Assembly (NCBI GenBank): GCA_002887195.1
Contig: PJAB01001733.1
Location: 1-12,572 of the forward strand
Direction of reading: 5' to 3'
From: Chrysochromulina parva
Lineage: Eukaryota > Haptophyta > Prymnesiales > Chrysochromulinaceae
Length of the DNA: 12,572 nucleotides
Shown piece after piece: positions 6,403 to 12,572 of the stretch. The notes under the pieces are model-generated. The model was given only the letters and a program-made list of their open reading frames with translations. It made no database searches and had not been told where the DNA came from. Position 1 is the first letter of the stretch. The number at the start of each line of letters is the position of its first letter. A program made the position numbers and the translations under genes.

Positions 6403-8019
6403 TTAATCGAAGCTCTCGGGCGGGCTCCACGGCACCCATTTGGTCGCGTGGTCGGAAGCGAGCTGGGCCCTCCTCTCGGCCCCGTCCCAGCACACAAAGG
6501 GCCACCATGGCTGCAGCTGAAGCTGGGCCTCGCACAAGACCGGACCGCCCTCCTTGCGCGCCACCTGAGCCGGCAGCCCCCCCTTTCGGCATCCTTCAAA
6601 GCGCTCCGCAAACCCCCTCTCCGTATGCCAAAGCGTTTCATTAGCATCGAAGAAGCGGCGCCCGCGCATCGACGCCATGCGGCGACGCGGCGCGCGGCGC
6701 GGCGCTACCGAAAGCGCGCCATTCGCGTCCACTGGCGGTGGCGGTGGCGACGCCCGAAGCGCCCGTTGTAATCGAGAGGAGGCGAGCAGGTTGACGAACA
6801 GAGTCGACCATGTATCAACCACACCCGGTAGGCAATAATGGACGCAGTCGAGCCGTTGGCGCACATGGGCCGGCCAGAAGCGTCCCATCGCACCGTCCGG
6901 GCGCATCGCGGACGGCAGCGCCACGTCGAGGAAGCTCGCGCCGTATTGGCGCGCCAGCCAGCTTGCGTGCTGGTTCTGGCGCGCGTACTGTGTCCAGCGC
7001 AGCTCGTTCGACGTGACGTCGCCGTCGTTGCCGCTCCCGGCGGCGGCGGCGGCGATGGCGCCCTCGAGAGAGAGAGGCGAGTCGAAGCGTGCGCAGCCGC
7101 GCACGGGCGTCGAAGTGCCAAGCAGCACGACGCTCGCCGGGTCCGTATGCCCCCACACCGCACGCCGGGCGATGAGGGAGTGAAGGGTGTGGTTGAGGTT
7201 GCGTGCGACGAATTCGATGCGCGCGCGCCGGGCGGCCTCGGGTGGCGGAAGCTTGGTCCATTTCTCGGCGAGCATCAGGCTGCGTGGCAAGTGGTGCCCC
7301 ATCCCCAGCAACACCACGTCCGCGTCGCGCGAGGCTCGCTGCACAAATGGGTGCAAGATCGAGAAAGCATCGCACTGCCGCACCGTGTGGTAGTCGCTCA
7401 CCATCTCCGTCCAGAGCAGCAGGTCGGAGCGCACGAAACTGAGGCGTGTGGTCCCATCGCACGCCGAGGCCGTCAAGTCGGCGATCACCATGCCGTTCTT
7501 CACGTCGCGGCCGAAGCGACCGCCGAGCATCAGCACGAGCGAGAGGAAGGTCTGCAGCACCGTCGAGTCGCCGACGACCACAATCTGCTTGCCACCCAGT
7601 ACGTCGCACGCGCTCGAAGCCTCAAGCCGTCGCAGTGAGCATGCGTTCGGCACCCACTCGTACACCGGCCGCGGCGGCGGAGGCGGTGCTTGCTTGCTCG
7701 GCGGGTCGTCGCATTTCCCATAGTGCTGCGGCATGTTGGAGTTCATCTTGGAGCCAATGCTTGCCCAGAATTTTGGGGTGATACGGTACGGTGGCTGTGC
7801 GCCTGATGCGAGCTGCCACTGGCCATCAGCGTAGCTGGTCGAGCCGTCGTTGAAGCAAACTGGCCTCGCCATGTGGCGCCCGATGCAGCGCCTTTTCCCC
7901 TTTCGAAACGTCGCATTACAGGTTACAACTGTGCGAGCTGTAACACACCCAGCGCGCACCCACTGCTCAGTACGGCGTTGTGGAAGAGGGGGTAAGCAAC
8001 ACGTGAGAGATTTGTTCAT
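6403..8019 (-). CDS. PC-esterase / trichome-birefringence-like (GDSL-type) protein
   Basis: A 538-residue protein from the ATG at 8019. The pattern is that of the PC-esterase family, which includes plant TBL polysaccharide O-acetyltransferases and animal CASD1: YEWVPNACSLRR (120-131), then KQIVVVGDSTVLQTF with the GDS motif (G150-D151-S152, Ser as nucleophile), DADVVLLGMGHHLPRS (232-246) in the place of the NxGxH-like block, and RLDCVHYCLPGVVDTWSTLFVNLL with the DxxH motif D391/H394. The catalytic Ser, Asp and His are therefore all present. Residues 111-118 are a short Pro linker. After the domain, residues 420-538 form a basic then Cys- and Trp-containing tail that I do not recognise. No signal peptide or anchor is evident, which is odd for this family and suggests a missing 5' exon. 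Inference: adds or removes acetyl groups on surface or wall polysaccharide. Confidence 0.83.
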   Translation of the reverse strand: MNKSLTCCLPPLPQRRTEQWVRAGCVTARTVVTCNATFRKGKRRCIGRHMARPVCFNDGSTSYADGQWQLASGAQPPYRITPKFWASIGSKMNSNMPQHYGKCDDPPSKQAPPPPPRPVYEWVPNACSLRRLEASSACDVLGGKQIVVVGDSTVLQTFLSLVLMLGGRFGRDVKNGMVIADLTASACDGTTRLSFVRSDLLLWTEMVSDYHTVRQCDAFSILHPFVQRASRDADVVLLGMGHHLPRSLMLAEKWTKLPPPEAARRARIEFVARNLNHTLHSLIARRAVWGHTDPASVVLLGTSTPVRGCARFDSPLSLEGAIAAAAAGSGNDGDVTSNELRWTQYARQNQHASWLARQYGASFLDVALPSAMRPDGAMGRFWPAHVRQRLDCVHYCLPGVVDTWSTLFVNLLASSRLQRALRASPPPPPVDANGALSVAPRRAPRRRMASMRGRRFFDANETLWHTERGFAERFEGCRKGGLPAQVARKEGGPVLCEAQLQLQPWWPFVCWDGAERRAQLASDHATKWVPWSPPESFD

Positions 8020-8205
8020 TCATTCTAATCTTTCGTCTTATCGTCTAAAGATGCATGCTCCGCTGTCTCCTGAGTGGAGTGTGGAGGATACTTGTGTCTA
8101 TCTATTCGCAAAGAATCTACAGTGTGAACACAGAGAGTGGCGCTGTTCGTCTCTTATGTCGTCTTTCTACGGCTTCTTCGGACGACGCAGGATATACTGG
8201 GACGT

Positions 8206-8925
8206 CTAGATGTCGTCGTGCAGTCGCCCACCCAAGCCGCGTGCGTACGCGAGGTCGGGATCGTCCGCCTCCGCCTTCTGCTCTAGCAGCCGGGCGGCGA
8301 CGGCCGCAATGGCGCCCGAGCCAGCGCCCAGCGGATAGCACAGGCTCGAGTCTCGGTGCAGCGCCTCGCGGAAGGCCAGCGGCGACCGTAGGAACGAGTC
8401 CTCAATTTTGAGGTAGCCGAAGGTGAAACCGTAGAGGCCGCCGGTCACCAAGGATATGCACGCTATCACGCGCACCTGCCATTCGGTACGCACGAGTATC
8501 GCACCCACGAGCGGCGAGTCGCAGCGCGCGAGCAGATCGAGGAATGAGAAGCTCACTGAAAAGGCGAGGCACATGCCCAACATCGCATAGAGCGGAACCT
8601 TGCTCGATGCGGTGATGCCGTGCGACCAATCCCGCTCAAGCACGAAACAGACCGCTCCCGACGCCAAGTTGAGCGACGCAAAGGCCGCAAGCAGCCAAAA
8701 ATTGTGCACATTGGCATCGCGGCACATCTGGTGAAACACGATGCCAGCGGAGGCGATGAAGAGTACGCCAAAAGAGATGGCGAAGAAGGGTGAGACCGAT
8801 ACCTCGATGAGTGCGCTGTTCACCATGAGCGAGTTGCAAAAGCCCATGCAACCGCCGACTAGCAAGCAGCGGCATAGGACGACCACTTTCCGAGGCGGGT
8901 GCTTAATGAGGGAGAGGTCCGGCAT
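8206..8925 (-). CDS. Six-helix membrane protein of unknown function
   Basis: A 239-residue protein from the ATG at 8925; the frame is open slightly further to a TTG at 8943. Hydrophobic segments lie at about 14-36, 43-65, 76-96, 111-131, 152-172 and 197-213, separated by short charged loops (CRDAN, ERDWSHG, CDSPLV, RTEWQ, RDSS). The C-terminus is hydrophilic and acidic (EQKAEADDPDLAYARGLGGRLHDDI). I do not recognise the family; no transporter signature is visible. The regular hydrophobic periodicity and the absence of stops support a real gene. Its start lies 218 bases from the beta-glucuronidase start on the other strand, and its stop only 187 bases from the PC-esterase start on the same strand. 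Confidence 0.65.
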   Translation of the reverse strand: MPDLSLIKHPPRKVVVLCRCLLVGGCMGFCNSLMVNSALIEVSVSPFFAISFGVLFIASAGIVFHQMCRDANVHNFWLLAAFASLNLASGAVCFVLERDWSHGITASSKVPLYAMLGMCLAFSVSFSFLDLLARCDSPLVGAILVRTEWQVRVIACISLVTGGLYGFTFGYLKIEDSFLRSPLAFREALHRDSSLCYPLGAGSGAIAAVAARLLEQKAEADDPDLAYARGLGGRLHDDI

Positions 8926-9143
8926 GGCGTGGCCCTTTTCCAACTTTGGAACTTCTGATTACGGATTGATTACAGAAAGAGCTCGGCATAGCTGTGTGGT
9001 AGGACGAAGCCCAACTTTACCGTGACAAACTCAGTGACGGAAATTGTGCGGTGACTGATGACGTGCATGCAAGAAGGGTGAACGGGGCGCAATACAATGT
9101 ACACACCACTTGTGTCTTGACCAATTGAAGACGAGGGGCGGTC
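8926..9143. promoter_or_regulatory. Divergent promoter region between membrane protein and beta-glucuronidase
   Basis: About 218 bases separate two divergent starts. It is less GC-rich than the genes and contains a CCAAT pentamer at 9121-9125, only 19 bases before the beta-glucuronidase ATG. No clear TATA box is seen. Shared promoter use is inferred from geometry. Confidence 0.4.
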
Positions 9144-12100
9144 ATGCTTTTGTCCGTCCTGGGCGCGCTCGGGCGCGCGGGCCTGCTGCACCCGCAAGAG
9201 TCTGAGTCGCGCGAGATCAAGGATCTATCGGGCCTATGGCGCTTCAAGGCCGATTCCGGATCGGGCATGCGCGAGAATTGGCAATCCGGCGCTCTGTCTT
9301 TGCCGACCATGGCCATGCCAGTGCCCTCATCGTACAATGACCTGACGCAGGACGGCGCGCTGCGCGAGCACGTGGGTATCGTCTGGTACGAGCGCACTGT
9401 CTTCCTGCCGATGCACTGGCTGACTCAGCGCATCGTGCTCTTCGTCGGTTCGGCCAACCACCATGCGGTTGTGTGGATCAACGGCAACTTCGTAGGAGAG
9501 CACGAGGGCGGCCACCTGCCCTTCCACCTACCGCTCGAGCAGCTGCACCTGAACTTTGGCCGGCCCAACAGGCTGACCATCGCGGTCAACAACACGCTCA
9601 GCACAACGACGATTCCTCCGGGCATCGTGCAGGTCAACGCCGCTGGTCGGCGCATCCAACGACTGCAGATGGACTATTTCAACTATGCCGGTCTGCACAG
9701 GCAGGTGCTGCTGTACACGACGCCGCTGGTGGCGTACCTGGATGACATCCTCGTCTCCTGCCGCCTCGAGGGCGCGATAGCCCATCTCAACGTCTTCGTC
9801 TCCGCCGCGTCTGCTGAACCTCCACCGCCGCCGGGCGCAGTGACGGGCGCCGCGGCTTCATCTGTGCTCATCACGCTGCGCGACGCCGCGGATCAGGTGG
9901 TCGCGCGCGGGCGCATGCCCTCCGATCCGCGCCGTGGCGGGCGGCTGCAGGTGCACGATGCCCAACACGACGCGCAGCTCCGGTGGCCACGCTACATGTC
10001 CGTGCATGCACGTGCTCACCACGGCGCCCTCACTAGCCCTCACCTCTCCCCACAGGTGCACGACGCGCAGCTCTGGTGGCCACGCTACATGTCCGTGCAT
10101 GCAAGTGCTCACCACGGCGCCCTCACCTCTCCCCACAGGTGCACGACGCGCAGCTCTGGTGGCCACGCTACATGTCCGACACGCCAGGCTACCTGTACAC
10201 GATCGTCGTCGAGGTGAGCCCTCGCCCTCCCGCAACGGGCGCTGATGACGTATGATTGCCCTTGAGTGCCTACCTCATCAGGTGCGTGGCGTCGTCGAGG
10301 TGAGCCCCCCCGCGGCGGGCGCTGATGACGTTTGATTGCCATTGAGTGCCTACCTCATCAGGTGCGCGGCATCGTCGAGGTAAGCCCTCGGACCTCGCGG
10401 CGGACGCTGATGACGTTTGATTGCCACATGGACTACCTCCCTCATCAGGTCCTCTCCACCGATGGCAACGTCTCCGACACGTATCGGCTGAAGTACGGCC
10501 TGCGGACGGTCGACGTCACTCCCGAGCGCGGCCTCCGAATAAACTCACGTCCCTTTTACTTGCACGGCTTCGGCAAGCACGAGGACTCGGAGTTGCGCGG
10601 CAGAGGACTCGACCTTCCGCAGCTCGTCAAGGACATGAACTTGATGCGATGGATCGGCGGCAATTCGATACGCACGACACACTATCCGTACTCGACGGAA
10701 TTCTTGCAGATGTGCGATGAGCTCAGTTGATGAGCTCTCAGTTGATGAGCTCGGATGAGCTCGGATGAGCTCGGATGAGCTCGGATGAGCTCGGATGAGC
10801 TCGGATGACGTCTGATGAGCTCTGATGGCATCTGATTGCCTCCGCCATCAGGTGTGATGAGCTCGGGATTGCTGTCATTGGCGAGGCCCCCGCCGTCGGG
10901 CTACAGAGCGTGAACATGGTACGCGAGACGCTGCGCACCCACCTTGAGGTGATGGGCGAACTCATCATGCGGGACAAGAACCACCCGTCCGTCATCATGT
11001 GGTCGGTTGCTAATGAGCCCGATTCCGAGGCGCCGAGTGCGGCCACGTACTTCAAGCACTTGATCGCCCAGACGCGCGCCCTCGACCCGTCCCGGCCGGT
11101 GACATTTGCGACGTTCAAGGCGCCCGAGAAGGACGTTGTGTGCCAGCACGTGGATCTGATCATGGCCAATCGGTACCACGCATGGTAACGAGCAGCCGCC
11201 AGCCCTCCTTGCCTCTGATCGCCTTTGGTTGCCTCCGATCGCCTCTGATCGCTTTCCGATCGCCTCTCTAATTGCATCTCGGACTGCCTCCCTCATCAGG
11301 TACACCAGCACAGGCCAGCTCGACATCGTACCTTATACGCTCCGCAGTGACCTAGTCAACTGGCGGCGCCGCTTCGGCAAGCCGGTGTGATGCTCTCCGA
11401 ATATGGCGCCGGCGCAGCATGCATGTGCTCACTACGGCGCCCTCGCCTCCCCACAGGTGATGCTCTCCGAATATGGCGCCGACGCAGTTGAAGGCGTGCA
11501 CAGCGACCCTCCCATCGCCTTCTCAGAAGAGTTCCAGGCGGCGTATCTACGTGCCCATTTTGGCGTCTTCGACGAGCTCATGCAGGCACGCGAATCCGTC
11601 ACCAACCCCCTATGAATGAAAGCGCGTCCTTCCCCTATGAGAGCCCTTCCCCGTTCCGAGCCTTGTGTCGCCTCCGCTTGCCTCCGCGGACCGCTCATCC
11701 TGACCAGCGCTCGGGTTTGGTTGTGCTCGCGACGGCGCGCAGGCGGGCATCCTCGTCGGCGAGCACGTGTGGAACTTTGCGGACTTTATGACGGCACAGG
11801 GCGTGACGCGCGTCGTGGGCAACCGCAAGGGGGTCTTCACGCGTTCCCGCCAGCCCAAGCTCGCGGCGCATACTCTTCGAGAGCGCTACTGGACCATCGC
11901 CAATCGCTCCACCCGCTGGCCGCTCTCGCTGGCCCAACTCGGCGCGACATCTCGCGTTCGCGACGTCAACGCGCCGACGGTAACGACGGGTGCGAGCGCC
12001 ACCGGCGCCGCCGTCGCCTCGAGCGCTAAGATGGGCGCGCCCAGCAATCGCGCTGCATCGGAGCGACGCGCTGCACTGGGCAGCCGTTTGGATAGCGCTG

Positions 12101-12381
12101 CACTGGGCAGCCGTTTGGATAGCGCTGCACTGGGCAGCCGGATGGAGAATGCCGACAGTCGTCTCCTCGATGTGAGACAGCCTCGCAGCCTCGCTCGCAG
12201 CCTCGCAGCCTCCCACCATACCCTCATATGGCTCCCCTTCCTAGGCCACGCCCTCCTCGTACATCTGGGCGCCCTCACATGGCTACCCTGGAGGGGCGTG
12301 CGCGACATTATCTTGGCCCAGGGCACAGCGTCGTCGCGAGCACTTCCAGCGCGCGACAGGAGCTTGGCGCTGTGGCGCTGA
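9144..12381 (+). CDS. GUSB: Beta-glucuronidase, glycoside hydrolase family 2, seven exons
   Basis: My model joins 9144-9950, 10139-10213, 10449-10711, 10852-11184, 11300-11384, 11457-11585 and 11743-12381, giving 776 residues (human enzyme about 651). It hydrolyses terminal beta-glucuronosides. The N-terminal sugar-binding domain shows [50 protein letters not shown] and [12 protein letters not shown], all close to animal lysosomal enzymes. Exon 2 gives [15 protein letters not shown]. The catalytic barrel holds [33 protein letters not shown] with acid/base E437, LSEYGAD with nucleophile E526, WNFADFMT, and GNRKG with the N591-x-K593 motif that reads the glucuronate carboxylate. The family's IDE segment reads IGE here. 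After RERYWTIAN about 150 residues form a tail with a 9-residue repeat and a hydrophobic stretch ([20 protein letters not shown]). The first residues ([15 protein letters not shown]) could be a weak signal peptide. Exon joins were placed by homology; the last donor is the least certain. Confidence 0.93.
10002..10055 (+). repeat. Introner-like core, copy 1 (GUS intron 1)
   Basis: Begins GTGCATGCACGTG, contains CTCACCACGGCGCCCTC and ends CTCTCCCCACAG, thus carrying a polypyrimidine tract and 3' splice site. It has a 10-base extra TAGCCCTCAC compared with copy 2. Confidence 0.8.
10095..10138 (+). repeat. Introner-like core, copy 2 (GUS intron 1)
   Basis: 44 bases, same core as copy 1 without its internal insertion. 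It is flanked on both sides by the 39-base segment encoding [13 protein letters not shown] (10056-10094 and 10139-10177), which are identical. Confidence 0.85.
10282..10299 (+). other. Candidate 18-base microexon A (VRGVVE)
   Basis: GTGCGTGGCGTCGTCGAG sits between a CATCAG acceptor and a GTGAGC donor. It is six codons, phase 0, and its end copies the end of exon 2. Inclusion would be frame-neutral. No transcript evidence is available. Confidence 0.4.
10362..10379 (+). other. Candidate 18-base microexon B (VRGIVE)
   Basis: GTGCGCGGCATCGTCGAG differs from microexon A at two bases and is likewise bounded by CATCAG and GTAAGC. The unit spacing from A is 80 bases. Confidence 0.4.
10712..10851 (+). 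other. GUS intron 3
   Basis: Joining CAGAT|GTGCGATGAG to CCATCAG|GTGTGATGAG restores [16 protein letters not shown], as expected for the family. The first 13 bases of the intron and of the next exon are the same except one. Its body is largely a 10-base tandem repeat. Retention would give an early stop. Confidence 0.8.
10741..10810 (+). repeat. 10-bp tandem repeat TCGGATGAGC in GUS intron 3
   Basis: Seven successive 10-base units, five of them exactly TCGGATGAGC (10751-10800) and degenerate at both ends. GATGAGCTC also occurs at the intron's own 5' end and at the start of the following exon, where it encodes DEL. Confidence 0.92.
11185..11299 (+). other. GUS intron 4
   Basis: GCATG|GTAACG to CTCATCAG|GTACACC joins YHAW to YTSTGQL, restoring a Trp codon across the junction. 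Inside, a degenerate unit related to GCCTCTGATC recurs (about 11210-11270), and the 3' end GACTGCCTCCCTCATCAG resembles the ends of introns 2 and 3. Retention gives an immediate TAA. Confidence 0.82.
11385..11456 (+). other. GUS intron 5 with duplicated active-site segment
   Basis: CCG|GTGTGATGC to CCCCACAG|GTGATGC joins FGKP to VMLSEYGAD. The first 32 bases of the intron are a near copy of the first 30 bases of exon 6, including the codon of nucleophile E526. The intron copy carries an extra TG that puts TGA in frame, so only the downstream copy can be coding. Confidence 0.82.
11417..11456 (+). repeat. Introner-like core, copy 3 (GUS intron 5)
   Basis: 40 bases from GCATGCATGTGCTCAC to CCTCCCCACAG. 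Compared by eye with copy 2 it differs by three substitutions and a 2-base gap over 42 columns, although it lies more than 1.2 kb away in another intron. Confidence 0.85.
11586..11742 (+). other. GUS intron 6, possible GC-AG intron
   Basis: CTCATGCAG|GCACGC to GCGCGCAG|GCGGGC joins FDELMQ to [12 protein letters not shown], the spacing closest to bacterial and human enzymes. A GT donor at 11598 (AATCC|GTCACC) is also in phase and would add ARES. A family-3'-end-like stretch (GCTTGCCTCCG...GCTCATC) occurs near 11670-11700. Confidence 0.55.
12067..12147 (+). repeat. 27-bp tandem repeat in GUS C-terminal tail
   Basis: GCGCTGCACTGGGCAGCCG recurs with a 27-base period (copies near 12067, 12094 and a diverging third at 12121), encoding ALGSRLDSA repeated. 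It is a multiple of three and keeps the frame. Confidence 0.9.
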
Positions 12382-12572
12382 CTCGCCACTGAAGGGGCCA
12401 CGCCAGAGCACGCGCGCGAGCCACCTCACACGCGAGCGACACGCCGCCGAGCACGCGGCCCCTCCCCTCCCCTCCCACCTTCTCCATCCCCTCCTCGGCT
12501 CCTCGACACCCATTCTCTCTCTACACCCCCCTCCGACCCCCCCCCTTCTCTCTCTCTCTCTCTCTCTCTCTC
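12382..12572. other. 3' flank of GUS, pyrimidine-rich
   Basis: After the GUS stop no gene is visible. The sequence becomes increasingly pyrimidine-rich towards the window end. The run CCCCTCCCCTCCCCTCCC (12459-12476) would give four G-runs on the minus strand, fitting a G-quadruplex pattern. Confidence 0.6.
12547..12572. repeat. (TC)n microsatellite at window edge
   Basis: Thirteen TC dinucleotides run to the last base, so the true length is unknown. Confidence 0.95.

Larger units (their letters stand above)
9951..10138 (+). other. GUS intron 1, made of two tandem copies of exon-2-start plus core
   Basis: Splicing from CTGCAG|GTGCAC to CCCCACAG|GTGCAC joins GRLQ to [13 protein letters not shown] in phase 0. 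The intron consists of copy 1 (9951-10055) and copy 2 (10056-10138), each carrying the first 39 bases of exon 2 followed by a short core; copy 1 has two small extra insertions (12 and 10 bases). Alternative use of internal sites (10055 acceptor, 10094 and 10001 donors) would add in-frame extra copies of the segment. Confidence 0.75.
10214..10448 (+). other. GUS intron 2 region, three tandem intron units
   Basis: Between exon 2 (ending GTCGTCGAG) and exon 3 (starting GTCCTCTCC) lie three related GT-AG units: 10214-10281, 10300-10361 and 10380-10448. Each starts GTGAGCC or GTAAGCC, contains GCTGATGACGT and GATTGCC, and ends CTCATCAG. It can be spliced as one 235-base intron or as three introns around two 18-base exons. 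Comparison with known enzymes favours skipping at least one of them. Confidence 0.75.

Noticed and set aside
6838..7638. 266-codon plus-strand frame
   Set aside because: Antisense to the PC-esterase, whose GDS and DxxH motifs prove the other strand.
9951..10094. Extra copies of [13 protein letters not shown] as true coding repeats of the glucuronidase
   Set aside because: Known family members have this segment once, and good GT and AG sites let the upstream copies be removed as intron; kept only as a possible splice variant.
10741..10810. CRISPR-like regular repeats
   Set aside because: Units are 10 bases with no spacers and lie inside a eukaryotic intron.
1..12572. Bacterial or viral origin of the whole window
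   Set aside because: Spliceosomal-type introns, secretory eukaryotic proteins, a TATA box and spaced single-gene units do not fit a bacterial segment, and no phage or viral structural gene is seen.

Overview
This window reads as nuclear DNA of a GC-rich single-celled eukaryote, most likely a microalga; a haptophyte is my best guess, with pelagophyte or dinoflagellate as alternatives. The reasons are: mostly intronless genes packed a few hundred bases apart on alternating strands; one gene split by short GT-AG introns rich in tandem repeats; a TATA-type promoter; and a gene set common in algae (secreted Hint-domain protein, Pro-rich type II membrane protein, fucosyltransferase-like enzyme, PC-esterase/TBL-type enzyme, eukaryotic-type beta-glucuronidase). 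Alternating strands and a TATA box argue against a dinoflagellate. There are no bacterial operons, tRNAs, rRNAs or CRISPR arrays. The taxonomic call is inference.

Layout. 1-675 (-): start and middle of a secreted Cys-rich protein with a Hedgehog/intein-type Hint domain, cut by the left edge. 676-1190: spacer with an AT-rich island. 1191-2867 (-): AlkB-family dioxygenase with a long N-terminal extension and an acidic repeat insert inside the catalytic domain. 2868-3092: divergent promoter region. 3093-4301 (+): type II membrane protein with a polyproline stalk and an unrecognised Cys-rich ectodomain. 4302-4703: spacer with a TATA box. 4704-5912 (+): fucosyltransferase-superfamily-like glycosyltransferase. 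5913-6402: convergent spacer. 6403-8019 (-): PC-esterase/TBL-like protein. 8206-8925 (-): six-helix membrane protein of unknown function. 8926-9143: divergent promoter region. 9144-12381 (+): beta-glucuronidase with six introns. 12382-12572: pyrimidine-rich tail ending in a (TC)n microsatellite.

The glycosyltransferase, PC-esterase, beta-glucuronidase and Pro-rich membrane protein could all act on cell-surface or scale polysaccharides, but they are separate transcription units on both strands and co-function is only inference.

The most interesting structure is in the beta-glucuronidase introns. Each intron begins with sequence resembling the start of the exon that follows it, from a few bases up to about 39. 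Two non-adjacent introns share a nearly identical ~40-base core ending in CCCCACAG. Another intron is a threefold tandem array carrying two 18-base, frame-neutral candidate microexons. Another is built of 10-base repeats of the sequence at its own splice junction. This looks like recent intron gain or remodelling by local tandem duplication or an introner-like element. In-frame duplications (15, 45, 69 and 27 bases) also occur in coding sequence of three genes.
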